A stretch of 54,391 nt of DNA from CAZWDL01 sp964632995 (lineage in GTDB: Bacteria; Bacteroidota; Bacteroidia; Chitinophagales; Saprospiraceae), in NCBI GenBank assembly GCA_964632995.1, contig CAZWDL010000039.1:1-54391 (forward strand). Reading direction: 5' to 3'. How positions within the stretch are numbered: position 1 is the stretch's first letter; every line of letters begins with the position of its first letter. The position numbers and the translations under genes are program-made. Below the pieces are notes generated by a model. That model saw only the letters and a program-made list of their open reading frames with translations. It made no database searches and had not been told where the DNA came from. Shown one piece after another: positions 46,410-54,286 of the stretch.

Positions 46410-46787
46410 GGGTTAAGGTTTAGGAGGTTTAGGATAAAGGTTTAGGAGGTTTAGGTTTTGGGTTTAGGAGGTTTAGGTTTTGGGTTTAGGAGGTTTAGGG
46501 CTCTCGACGCCTTGTGAGGTTTAGGGGGTTTAGGGCGACGGGGAGCCATCTAAACTTCTAAACCTTCTAAACCTACTAAACCTAATTTGGGGTTTAGGGC
46601 TCTCGACGCCTTGTGAGGTTTAGGGGGTTTAGGGCAACGGGGAACCGTCTAAACTTCCTAAACCTTCTAAACCTTCTAAACCTACTAAACCTAATTTGGG
46701 GTTTAGGGCAATGGGGAGCCATCTAAACCTACTAAACCTACTAAACCTACTAAACCTTCTAAACCTAATTTGGGGAGCTATTTTTCC
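46410..46787. repeat. TTTAGG-type tandem repeats, block 2
   Basis: About 380 bases made of alternating G-rich units (GGTTTAGGAGGTTTAGG) and C-rich complements (CTAAACCTACTAAACC). A larger unit including GGGCTCTCGACGCCTTGTGAGG occurs twice (46498-46520 and 46587-46620), followed by GGCAACGGGGAACCGTCTAAAC-like text. The alternation gives several nested inverted repeats. The apparent plus-strand Leu-Asn repeat frame here is a by-product. Confidence 0.88.
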
Positions 46788-47152
46788 TCATTCACCGGCC
46801 ACCACCTCGTATTCAAATTGGAAAGGGGATTCTGTCTGTTGGGAGGCATCGAGCACCTCGATTCTTAGGATGTTCCCGTCTTTATCAAAGTCTAGTGCCT
46901 CGGGAACTAAATTCTTCACAGTTAATTCGGCTTCTTTTGACGGTATGCTGCGTTGCTCGTCATTCATATAGTCCCGCTATACTCACTCCTCGCGCCTTGC
47001 CTACCGTCAAAATAAGCTCGCCTAAACTATGAACAACTTAGTTCCCGAGGCACTAGGATGATGCCGGGTTTGGATTCGTCGCTTTCGTAGACTTTCGCTT
47101 CGGAAAGCTGGATCAGCAGGGTGTCGGCTTTTGGGTTGTATTTGATCTTCAT
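46788..47152 (-). pseudogene. DUF2283 gene split by a MITE-like insertion
   Basis: The N-terminal half starts at the ATG 47152 with 'MKIKYNPKADTLLIQLSEAK' and 'VYESDESKPGII'. The C-terminal half is 'DFDKDGNILRIEVLDASQQ' to 'EYEVVAGE' and ends at 46788. Removing the insertion plus one CTAG copy (161 bases) rejoins them in frame as 'GIILDFDKDGN', giving 67 residues, the normal DUF2283 length. DUF2283 proteins are often partners in toxin-antitoxin-type pairs. The gene cannot make a normal product now. Confidence 0.9.
46892..47056. mobile_element. MITE-like palindromic element, copy 2, with CTAG target duplication
   Basis: CTAG stands at 46892-46895 and 47053-47056. Inside, TGCCTCGGGAACTAA and TTAGTTCCCGAGGCA are perfect inverted ends, and similarity between the arms continues imperfectly for about 55 bases to TTTTGACGGTA/TACCGTCAAAA. 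The inner length is 157 bases. The core (CTGCGTT, TCGCGCCTTG) matches the element at 15968-16131. Excision of element plus one CTAG restores a DUF2283 frame, which supports a 4-base target duplication. Confidence 0.88.
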
Positions 47153-47204
47153 TTTCGCGCTGGTTTTTTTAAACCCGGCTGTTTCACACAGAAGAAGCTG
47201 CCCT

Positions 47205-47545
47205 TCATTGGTGATCCCGGTAAATGCGGATCAATTGGTTTTGGAGGCTGCTTTTCTTCTGGATTTCCTGATGGATTTTTTCCGCCAGGCGGGCTTTATC
47301 CCGGTTGAAAGTGCACACTATGATCCCGGCGTGAGATATCCTTTTTTGTGTAAGTCTATGAAATCACGTCGGTTGAAGGTAATGACACAACGGCCCAGCT
47401 CCGTTGCTTTTTCCAGAACCTTTTCGTCAGGGTATTTAATGCCGGCAAGCCCGAGCGTTTGTAGGGTGATAACGTCGTGGCCGAGGTTGCGGAGATATCC
47501 GCTTACCTCGCTGCTGAAGTTTTCGTCGGCAAGTAAAAGGTGCAT
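47205..47545 (-). pseudogene. DUF5615 PIN-like toxin, frameshifted
   Basis: The first part 'MHLLLADENFSSEVSGYLRN' and 'GRCVITFNRRDFIDLHKK' is a DUF5615 (Mut7-C/PIN-like) protein with the N-terminal acidic 'ADEN'. The annotated frame ends at 47318, but one base more in the A6 run near 47343-47348 would continue as 'RISHAGIIVCTFNRDKARLA' to 'QNQLIRIYRDHQ' and stop at 47205, the normal family length of about 113. The ATG touches the stop of the DUF433 gene. Either a disabled toxin or a homopolymer error. Confidence 0.8.
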
Positions 47546-47877
47546 TAGTCTACCGGGTCCTGATCAGCTAAGTCAGCCTCGATCTCGGCCTGGTGGCCTT
47601 GATAATAGCGCATGGCGTTGGTAATATCTTCGGCGGTGAGGCCTTCGAAGGATTGCAGCAGTTCCAGGTCGGTGGCGCCCTGTTTTTTGGCTTCTATCAG
47701 AGTCCAGACCGGGATCCGGGTATCGCGGATACAGGCGCGGCCTCCGCAGACACCGGGCGTATGGGTAATGCCGGCCGCCGCGACGTTGAAATACTGTAGC
47801 AGTTCGGCCAGTAGCTGGGCCTTTTCTTCGATGGCCAGCTCAGCGATCAGGGCACTCGTTTTTTCCAGCTTTGTCAT
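47545..47877 (-). CDS. DUF433 family antitoxin-like protein
   Basis: A protein of 110 residues with the DUF433 core 'ITHTPGVCGGRACIRDTRIP' and 'VWTLIEAKKQGATDLELLQ', then 'LTAEDITNAMRYYQGHQAEI'. DUF433 proteins are the usual upstream partners of DUF5615 PIN-like toxins. The stop shares a base with the DUF5615 start, as in such pairs. The N-terminal 40 residues are an extra helical part. The gene is intact though its partner is frameshifted. Confidence 0.88.
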   Translation of the reverse strand: MTKLEKTSALIAELAIEEKAQLLAELLQYFNVAAAGITHTPGVCGGRACIRDTRIPVWTLIEAKKQGATDLELLQSFEGLTAEDITNAMRYYQGHQAEIEADLADQDPVD

Positions 47878-48088
47878 TGGAGCTTCGCTATATTCAGCTT
47901 TTCTATGACTTGTTCGTTTTCAGCAAACAAGGCTATTAGAATATTGGTATCAAAAATATATGGTTCTTTGACAAATCCTGTGTTTTATAGACAGTGCTTC
48001 ACGCGAAAGCCCTGCTCTTTTTAGTCGCATTGCCTCCGCGTGAAGCCCCGTCCACAGGATTTGTCAAAGAAGGGAATATATTTACCAT
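47874..48088 (-). pseudogene. VapC-type PIN toxin remnant split by a palindromic insertion
   Basis: The ATG at 48088 overlaps the end of the preceding antitoxin-like gene and begins 'MVNIFP'. After the 108-base palindrome the frame resumes as 'YIFDTNILIALFAENEQVIE', the N-terminus of a PIN-domain RNase with its first Asp. Removing 110 bases (element plus a 2-base CC duplication) joins both in frame. The product would then be only 34 residues, ending in a TGA that overlaps the DUF433 ATG, so the C-terminal 90 or so residues are also lost. Dead twice over. Confidence 0.8.
47964..48071. mobile_element. 108-base palindromic insertion element
   Basis: Perfect 19-base inverted ends (TTCTTTGACAAATCCTGTG at 47964-47982 and its complement at 48053-48071) plus an inner pair GCTTCACGCG/CGCGTGAAGC. 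GG flanks both sides on the plus strand (47962-47963, 48072-48073), which fits a 2-base duplication. It is unrelated in sequence to the MITE-like family at 15968 and 46892. No coding capacity. Confidence 0.82.
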
Positions 48089-48306
48089 TCATCCTCATCA
48101 ATTTGCTCACAGTCTGCCATGGAATCCTTTATCTCCTGCAGGCTATCTTTTTCAAATAAGCCGGCAAATTTCAAAAGCTTTGACGGCTTTTTTTCGGAGG
48201 CCTTTTGAACCATGGCATTTATGAATTCCAACAGTTTGAGTTGCTGATCGTAAGTTAAACGCTGAATGGCCTGGGTTATGGATTCTTTTAATTCAATGTC
48301 GCTCAT
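48082..48306 (-). CDS. small antitoxin-like protein
   Basis: A protein of 74 residues, 'MSDIELKESITQAIQRLTYD' to 'SMADCEQIDEDEW', mostly helical and acidic at the end. No family is certain. It resembles DUF2281-like proteins that precede VapC-type PIN toxins, and its stop overlaps the start of the vapC remnant by 7 bases. It is therefore probably the orphan antitoxin of that pair. Confidence 0.65.
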   Translation of the reverse strand: MSDIELKESITQAIQRLTYDQQLKLLEFINAMVQKASEKKPSKLLKFAGLFEKDSLQEIKDSMADCEQIDEDEW

Positions 48307-48655
48307 ATCAAAGGATTTAGCACCGGATGTATTATCGGTATAAAATGAGTAATGCTCAGGTGGTGCGCAAAGGTCTTTAATAGTTCCAGTTGTACGTTGG
48401 TGAGTGGTTGCTGTATCTGCGGCATGGTCGGTTCATTATTCCCCGAAAATTACGATAAAATGAACGGGTTGGCAAGACCGCCTCTGATCCCAACGCGCTT
48501 TGGTCCCTAAACTTCTAAACCTCCCCCAGGCGTCGCTGAGCCCTAAACTCCTAAACCCTCCTAAGGCGTCTCCGAGCCCTAAACCCTAAACCTTCCTAAG
48601 TCGCCTCCGCGCCCTAAACCCTCCCCAGGCGCCTCCGCGCCCAAAACCCTAAACC
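48307..48655. repeat. intergenic region with TTTAGG-type repeats, block 3
   Basis: About 350 bases upstream of the antitoxin-like gene. From 48507 to 48655 it is made of CCTAAAC-type units (CCTAAACCCTCCTAAGG, CCCTAAACCCTAAACC) with GGCGTCTCCGAGCC-like spacers. It is the C-rich orientation of blocks 1 and 2. The part at 48307-48500 shows no recognised features. No gene seen. Confidence 0.75.
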
Positions 48656-49543
48656 TCAAACCGTGTCCATAAAATTCTTCTCCGTCCGGTTAAACACCGC
48701 CATACTCCCCACCAGCAGTACGATCATAAACCCAAAGCTATACGCCAGGTAGCTCCACTCAAAGGTGCCTTTGCCGAGGAAACCGTATTTAAAGGTTTCG
48801 ATGACCGAGGTCATAGGATTCAGGGCGGCCAGCCACTGGTAATCCGCCGGCACCTCGCTGAGCGGATAGATGACCGGCGTGGCGTACATGGCCAGCTGCA
48901 CGCCAAAGGTGAGCAGGAAGACCAGGTCGCGGTATTTGGTGGTCATGGAGGTGAAGATCAGGCCGAAGCCCAGCCCCAGGCCGGCAAGGATGAGGACCAG
49001 CAGGGGGAAGAGGAAGGCCTTATCGTTGAGGCCGATTGGAGCGCCCTGAGTGATGAAATAGAGGTAGAAGCCTACAAAAAGTAGCATCTGTATGCCATAC
49101 TTCAGTATGTTGGTAACGACGATAGACAGGGGCACCACCAGGCGCGGGAAGTAGACCTTGCCGAAGATATTTTGATTATCCTTGAAGGTAGTCGCCGTTT
49201 TGTTAAGGCATTCGGCAAAGTAATTCCAGTTGGTAATGCCGGCCAGGTAGAACAGCATGGGCGGCAGCCCGTCCGTAGATATCCCTGCCAGCCTGCCGAA
49301 GATGACCGTAAACATGATGGTGGTCAGCAGCGGCTGTATGAAATACCAGAGCGGCCCGAGGATGGTCTGCTTATATTCAGCTACAATATTTCGCCGCACG
49401 AAGAGCGTCAGCAGGTCGCGATAACGCCAGACCTCGTCGAGATTAAGATCGAGCAGCGACTTACGGGGCGTGATGACCGTGTCCCACTGTTCATCTGTTT
49501 TCTCTGTTTTTCCTTCTGTTTTTTTCAATAGGGTTTCCACCAT
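48656..49543 (-). CDS. wzm: Wzm: polysaccharide ABC exporter permease
   Basis: An ABC-2-type permease of 295 residues with six hydrophobic segments. The start includes 'LDLNLDEVWRYRDLLTLFV', the amphipathic entry helix, and 'EYKQTILGPLWYFIQPLLTT' is the typical family motif. 'NWNYFAECLNKTATTFKDN' and 'NIFGKVYFPRLVVPLSIVV' follow. It forms the channel that moves undecaprenyl-linked glycan across the inner membrane with Wzt. Its partner gene would normally be next downstream. Here only a wzt fragment (45532) lies within 3 kb and the intact wzt is at 38036. Confidence 0.93.
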   Translation of the reverse strand: MVETLLKKTEGKTEKTDEQWDTVITPRKSLLDLNLDEVWRYRDLLTLFVRRNIVAEYKQTILGPLWYFIQPLLTTIMFTVIFGRLAGISTDGLPPMLFYLAGITNWNYFAECLNKTATTFKDNQNIFGKVYFPRLVVPLSIVVTNILKYGIQMLLFVGFYLYFITQGAPIGLNDKAFLFPLLVLILAGLGLGFGLIFTSMTTKYRDLVFLLTFGVQLAMYATPVIYPLSEVPADYQWLAALNPMTSVIETFKYGFLGKGTFEWSYLAYSFGFMIVLLVGSMAVFNRTEKNFMDTV

Positions 49544-49653
49544 TGGTGTGAGGTTGGTTTATGGCCTGCTGATTGTCCTATCTGACTTATTCTTTTCTTA
49601 TTGGCTGGTATGCTTGCCTGGAGGAATTAGATTTTAACCAAGGCTTTCTTATT

Positions 49654-52047
49654 TTAAAACAATCCCCAGACTCTCTTTTTTCTTTTTTTCTTTTCCTCCT
49701 GGTAGTACCCGTAGCCATAACCGTATCCATAGCCGTATCCGTATCCATAGCCATACCCACCGCGGGAAGCTTTGACGCCGTTGAGCACGATACCCAGGCT
49801 GGGCAGTTTGCGGTCTTTGTAGAGGTCGTTGACCATGCGCAGCAGCCCTTTCCCGGTTTTGCCGTAGCGGGCCACCACGATGCTTTGGTCGGTGTAGTCT
49901 TTTAGCAGGAAAGCATCGGTAACCAGTCCGGCGGGAGCGGTATCGATGAGTATACTGTCGTACCGCTCGCGCAGCTCGGCGAAGAGCACTTTAATTTGCG
50001 GGCTTATCAATATCTCCGCCGGGTTGGGCGGAAGGGCGCCGCAGGGAATAAAGTCCAGGTTGTCGACACTGTCCACTGACTGGATCAGCTGATCCAGTTT
50101 CGCCTCCCCGACCAGGAAGCTGGTAATTCCCAGGACGTGTTTTTCCCCGGTCAGGTATTCGCCAAGTTTTGGCTTGCGCAGGTCGAGCCCCAGCAGGATG
50201 GTTTTCTTCCCCGACATGGCCTGGCTGATGCCCAGGTTGATGGTAATGAAGCTTTTCCCTTCCCCGCTGATGCTGGAAGTAACCAGGGTCACCTGCTGGG
50301 CGGTTTTTCCGGCGCCGAGAAACTGCAGGTTGGTGCGCAGCAGGCGGAACATCTCCGCTACGGCCGAGCGGCTGCCGCGTTTGACCACGATAGGGGAGTC
50401 TTCTTTAGCCTCTGCCAGTACCCCCAGAAAGGGCGCCTTGGTAGCCGATTCTACATCTTTTTTGGTGTAGACCTTGTCATCGAAGAAATCCCGCAGAAAG
50501 ATCAGGCCGCCCGGTAAACCCAGGCCCAGCAAAAGAGCGATCAGATAGATATTACTGGCTTTGGGTTCCACCGGTCCCTGGTTCACCGCCGGGTCGAGGA
50601 TGCGCGAGTTGGCCACCCGGGCGGCGATGGACAGGGCGGTTTCCTCCCGTTTTTCCAGCAGGTACAGGAAAAGGGATTCCTTGATTTTCTGCTGTCGCAT
50701 AATCTGCAGCAGTTCGCGTTCATTGGTGGGGATGGAGCTGATCTGTCGTTCGATGGGGGTAAGTCGTTGTTCCAGGCGGCTTTGTCGCTCGGCCATCTCC
50801 CTTTTGATGGTGGAAATGCTCTGCAGGATATTGCGGCGCAGGTAGTTCAGCTGCTCGTCGAAGGTAGCCACCGCCGGGTTATTGGTCGTAGCGGCTTCCA
50901 GTTTGGTATTGCGCTGGAAGATGAGTTCGTTATAATCCTGAACCAGTCCGTCCAGGGTGCCTCCTGTAATTTCAGAGCCCAGAGGCAGCGCTTTGTAGCG
51001 GTTGGAGTCGGCGGCGATATAGGTTTCTATATCTTCCAGCAGATCCATCCGGAGTTGCAATTCCATCAGCTGCTGATCGGCTTCATCGACTTTTGCCAGG
51101 AAATCAGCTGCCCGGGATTCCAGACCGGTAGGAATCTCATTACTGCGTTTAAAGCCTTCCACCTCTTTTTCCACGCTGTACAATTCATCCTTGATAAAGT
51201 TGAGGCGTTCATCGATAAAACGCAGCGTCTGCCGGCCGGATTCGTTTTTCTGGTCAACGATGGATTGGTTGTAGGCTCTGATCGTAGCGGAAAGGATGTC
51301 GATGGCTTTTTCCGGCACCGGGTCGCGCAGGCTGATGGCGATCACATCCGAGCTGCCCACCGTTTGCAGGGAGAGCCTGCCGGCATAATAGCGGGCTACG
51401 CTTTCCGGAGCATTAACCTTGATGATGAAGGGATAGCTGGAACTAACCGGCAACAAACGCTCGATGACAAAATCGACGTCCTGATAATTGAAGGGAATAT
51501 TATATCGCCGCCGTACCGTATCCGTTTCTCCCAGCACCTGCACAAAACCTTCCTCATCCAGGGCTTCTATTCTGAGCTGCTTTCCGTAAACCTGCTTTTC
51601 ATTTTCGTTGAGATAGGAGAGCTTTATGGGCAGATCCACATAGGCTTCCGAGGTCTTAATCCGGCCTTCCTGGAAATAAGTGATATGAATGCCCAGGGAG
51701 TCGACCACCCTTCTCATCAATGTGCTGGACTTGAGTACCTGCAGTTCGTTTTGCACATTCGACTGGGTAGAAAAGCCCAGGTCTTCTACGATCATCTCTT
51801 CAGAGATCGACCTTTCCTTGGGTTCATCGATCAGCACCGTCCCGCCGACCTGATAGATAGTCGTCGCGTAGCGCAGCTTCAGCCAGGCCACGGTCAGGGC
51901 GATGGCTACGCCCAGCACCAGCCAGTACCAGTTGCGCAGAAATAGAAAAACATACTGCAGGAAGTCCTTGCCTTGCTGTTCTTCCTCCGGCCTAAAGCTG
52001 CTGCCGTTGCCGTTGCCGTTATAATATGGTAAAGTCTGTTGATCCAA
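49654..52047 (-). CDS. wzc: Wzc-like polysaccharide co-polymerase with tyrosine autokinase domain
   Basis: A protein of 797 residues. A Wzz-like segment is flanked by membrane helices ('WYWLVLGVAIALTVAWLKL' near residue 37, another near 505). A long periplasmic coiled-coil part includes the GNVR-type 'NERELLQIMRQQKIKESLFL'. The cytoplasmic BY-kinase has Walker A 'SGEGKS' near 594, Walker A' 'ILLGLDLRKPKL' near 617 and Walker B 'ILIDTAP' near 699. The C-terminal Tyr cluster is a nearly pure Gly-Tyr run (about 764-782, ten Tyr) before a Lys-rich end. It controls chain length and export together with Wza and CpsB. Confidence 0.93.
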   Translation of the reverse strand: MDQQTLPYYNGNGNGSSFRPEEEQQGKDFLQYVFLFLRNWYWLVLGVAIALTVAWLKLRYATTIYQVGGTVLIDEPKERSISEEMIVEDLGFSTQSNVQNELQVLKSSTLMRRVVDSLGIHITYFQEGRIKTSEAYVDLPIKLSYLNENEKQVYGKQLRIEALDEEGFVQVLGETDTVRRRYNIPFNYQDVDFVIERLLPVSSSYPFIIKVNAPESVARYYAGRLSLQTVGSSDVIAISLRDPVPEKAIDILSATIRAYNQSIVDQKNESGRQTLRFIDERLNFIKDELYSVEKEVEGFKRSNEIPTGLESRAADFLAKVDEADQQLMELQLRMDLLEDIETYIAADSNRYKALPLGSEITGGTLDGLVQDYNELIFQRNTKLEAATTNNPAVATFDEQLNYLRRNILQSISTIKREMAERQSRLEQRLTPIERQISSIPTNERELLQIMRQQKIKESLFLYLLEKREETALSIAARVANSRILDPAVNQGPVEPKASNIYLIALLLGLGLPGGLIFLRDFFDDKVYTKKDVESATKAPFLGVLAEAKEDSPIVVKRGSRSAVAEMFRLLRTNLQFLGAGKTAQQVTLVTSSISGEGKSFITINLGISQAMSGKKTILLGLDLRKPKLGEYLTGEKHVLGITSFLVGEAKLDQLIQSVDSVDNLDFIPCGALPPNPAEILISPQIKVLFAELRERYDSILIDTAPAGLVTDAFLLKDYTDQSIVVARYGKTGKGLLRMVNDLYKDRKLPSLGIVLNGVKASRGGYGYGYGYGYGYGYGYGYYQEEKKKRKKRVWGLF
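49703..49764. repeat. Gly-Tyr microsatellite in wzc
   Basis: Hexamer-type repeat on the minus strand (GGNTAN units) that encodes the alternating Gly-Tyr tail of Wzc. Unit number could change by slippage without breaking the frame and so alter the number of phosphorylatable Tyr. Confidence 0.8.
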
Positions 52048-52092
52048 GTCGCTGCAGTTTTCTCTTTTCCCCTAAGGGACGTATTGTTTTTA

Positions 52093-52890
52093 TCAGTTAG
52101 TCAGGGCGATGATTAGGGTGACGAGCGAGAGTACCCCCGCCGAGTAGGAAATAATACGCCCGGCGGGGTCGGCTACCGTAGCTATCCGTGCCCGGAGCGG
52201 CTCTACGTAAATGACATCATTCTGCTCCAGGTAAAAATACGGCGAGCTGAAAATATCTTTAGACTGCAAATCGAGGCGAGCATAGCTTCGCTGTCCGTTT
52301 TCTTCCCGGATGACGAGCACACTCCCCCGGTTCGCATAAATGCTCAGGTCATTGGCCAGGCCCAGCGCATCGAATACCGATACGCGGTTATTGGGTACGT
52401 TGTACGTCCCCGGCATATTCACTTCTCCCAGCAAGGTGACCCGGAAGTTGAGAAAGCGGATATTCACCACCGGGTCGTTAATATAGGTCTTCAGCAAATC
52501 GACGATAGTACTTTTCGCTTCGGCCAGGCTTTTGTCCCGCACCTGGATCCGCCCCAGCACCGGCATATCGATGAATCCTGCTTCATCCACCAGGTAGCCC
52601 TGAAAGATCTGCATCCCCTGCATGTTTTGGTTGTTCATGTTCATCCCCCCCTGGTTCCCTACGCCTTGCTGCAGGTTAAAAGGCTCCGCCGCCTCCTGAT
52701 CGTAGCTGTGCACCTTAATGTACAGCACATCATCGGGCTTTATACGGATCGTCATATCGTTGGCAATGTCTTCCGGGGTACTGGGGAATTCTACGCCTTC
52801 AAAGTTGATCAGCTCTTTGTGCTGTACGCAAGAAGAGAGCATTAGCCCCGTCAGGGCGGCAAGTAGTATTTGGGATATCGTTTTTCTCAC
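52093..52890 (-). CDS. wza: Wza-like polysaccharide export lipoprotein
   Basis: A lipoprotein of 265 residues. The signal peptide 'ISQILLAALTGLMLSSC' ends in a lipobox with Cys near residue 21. The polysaccharide-export domain follows: 'NDMTIRIKPDDVLYIKVHSY', then 'VDEAGFIDMPVLGRIQV' and an SLBB-like part 'FRVTLLGEVNMPGTYNV'. A C-terminal hydrophobic helix 'ISYSAGVLSLVTLIIALTN' is typical of Bacteroidota forms, which differ from E. coli Wza. A Gln/Asn/Met-rich insert lies near residue 80. It precedes wzc by 45 bases. Confidence 0.92.
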   Translation of the reverse strand: MRKTISQILLAALTGLMLSSCVQHKELINFEGVEFPSTPEDIANDMTIRIKPDDVLYIKVHSYDQEAAEPFNLQQGVGNQGGMNMNNQNMQGMQIFQGYLVDEAGFIDMPVLGRIQVRDKSLAEAKSTIVDLLKTYINDPVVNIRFLNFRVTLLGEVNMPGTYNVPNNRVSVFDALGLANDLSIYANRGSVLVIREENGQRSYARLDLQSKDIFSSPYFYLEQNDVIYVEPLRARIATVADPAGRIISYSAGVLSLVTLIIALTN

Positions 52891-53530
52891 GTGTTGCTTC
52901 GTCCGGGAGGAGAGGGTGCGTTTTTTCCTCCGTTCTTATTTTTGGGTAAAGGTAGTGGTTTTTTCTCTGAATATGTGGGGGTTGGCGGTTGGGGCTTGGC
53001 TTTTGCCAGGCCGGCCAAGGTTATCCGTGTTAATTGCCGGGTTTAGCCCGGGTTAGCATCTCCCGGCGGCCACAGAAATTTCAGGTTATTCTCCTCCTTC
53101 TCGCCTTCCCGCGGGATTTCCGTTTTTCTCGGCTCCCCCTCTCCTTGGAGGAGGTGAGGTTTACCCACATCTTTGGTTGGTTCTGCACTTCTGCGGTTCT
53201 GCGGTTTATCGGTTCATCTGTTCTGCGGTTCTGATCTTTTTTGGTTGTTTACTTTTTTAAGGCTTACAGAACCGCAGAACAGTAAAACAGACGAATATAG
53301 AACCGAAGAAAATTATATGTCGCCGCTATGCGGCTTCAACATGCGAAGCATGAGCTCTAATTTCCTGGGGCTTGCGCCCCAGGCTACAATCTGTCGCCGC
53401 TCCGCGGCTTTTATAAGTTCTTTACCTGCGGCACTACCGAGGTCGGGAAATATTCTACAAATATTCCACCTCTCCGAGGTCAACTTTCAAGTAGATGTGC
53501 GGTGTCGTTAGAACTGCCGGCCACCCGTCC
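52891..53530. other. intergenic region with palindromic repeats
   Basis: About 640 bases between cpsB and wza. It holds a perfect 14-bp inverted pair GTTCTGCGGTTCTG (53220-53233) and CAGAACCGCAGAAC (53267-53280). A hairpin-rich segment lies at 53319-53410, with GCCGCTATGCGGC, CTGGGGCTTGCGCCCCAG and GCCGCTCCGCGGC. Weak plus-strand frames here show no protein character. A promoter for wza may lie in the part next to 52891, but no motif is convincing. Confidence 0.6.
53319..53410. repeat. hairpin-rich intergenic repeat
   Basis: Three short perfect hairpins in a row (GCCGCTATGCGGC, CTGGGGCTTGCGCCCCAG, GCCGCTCCGCGGC) with TGTCGCCGCT twice as a direct repeat. It looks like a dispersed intergenic repeat of Bacteroidota. 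Possible transcription stop after cpsB. Confidence 0.6.
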
Positions 53531-54286
53531 TCACCTTTCCATCAACTCCGGATTCCCCCACTTTCTCCCCTCCAGCATCCCCACAAAGCGCTTATCGCGC
53601 AGCGCCTTTTGCAGTTCCTCCAGGTGTACCTCATTATGCAGGTCGCTTCCCAGGAAGTCGACCAGGCCGGCTTCCAGCAGTTTTTCCGCGGTGCGTTGGA
53701 TGGCGGGGCCGTAGTGCCCCCGCAGGGAGAGCATATTGAGCTGCAGCTTACAGCCCCGCTCTTGGAGGGTGCGGTACGCCTCGATATCCCCCTGGTAGAA
53801 GCCGTAGCGTTCCGGGTGGGCGAGTACGGGCGTAAAGCCTTTGGTTTGGAGGCGGAAGAGCAGGTCGTGCAGGTTGGGCGGCTCGGAGATAAAGCCCATC
53901 TCCACCAGCAGCAGCTGCCCGGTGAGGGGCAGCAGTTCGCCCTCGTTCATCTTCGCTTCGAAGTTTTCGTCCAGCAGGTATTCCGCCGCTACTTTCAGTT
54001 CTATCCCGATGCCGGCTTCGGCCATGGCCCGCTTCACCATTTCGTATCTTTCCAGTATCGTTTCTTTGGTATTAGGGTAGAGGTCACTCATCACGTGCGG
54101 GGTGGCGATGAGCTGCCGGAAGCCCAGCTCCTGCATCCCGCGGATGAGAGTAAGGGCTTCGTACATATCGTCGGGCCCGTCGTCGATGCCCGGCAGGAGG
54201 TGGGCATGCATATCGGATACCAGCGGGGAGAAGTCGCCCAGTGGTTCGGAGGGGGTGCTTTTTTTGAAGAGGTTGAAAAAGTTCAA
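53531..54286 (-). CDS. CpsB/CapC-like PHP-domain tyrosine phosphatase
   Basis: A protein of 251 residues. PHP metal-site motifs are in order: 'VSDMHAHLLPGIDDGPDDM', 'FRQLIATPHVMSDLYPNTK', 'AAEYLLDENFEAKM', 'TPVLAHPERYGFYQ' and 'FLGSDLHNEVH'. All expected His, Asp and Glu residues are visible. Such enzymes remove phosphate from the Tyr tail of Wzc-type kinases and so control polymer length and export. It is the first gene of the locus in this window. Confidence 0.92.
   Translation of the reverse strand: MNFFNLFKKSTPSEPLGDFSPLVSDMHAHLLPGIDDGPDDMYEALTLIRGMQELGFRQLIATPHVMSDLYPNTKETILERYEMVKRAMAEAGIGIELKVAAEYLLDENFEAKMNEGELLPLTGQLLLVEMGFISEPPNLHDLLFRLQTKGFTPVLAHPERYGFYQGDIEAYRTLQERGCKLQLNMLSLRGHYGPAIQRTAEKLLEAGLVDFLGSDLHNEVHLEELQKALRDKRFVGMLEGRKWGNPELMER

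Noticed and set aside
45841..46787. Possible CRISPR array
   Set aside because: The repeats are 6-17 base units without regular unique spacers, occur on both strands, and no cas genes are present.
46696..46971. Plus-strand frame with Leu-Asn repeats
   Set aside because: It is only the translation of CCTAAACCTACTAAACC repeats continuing into the antisense of the DUF2283 half.
50767..51945. Plus-strand frame of 392 codons opposite wzc
   Set aside because: Antisense to the periplasmic part of Wzc, which has a continuous and recognisable reading on the minus strand.
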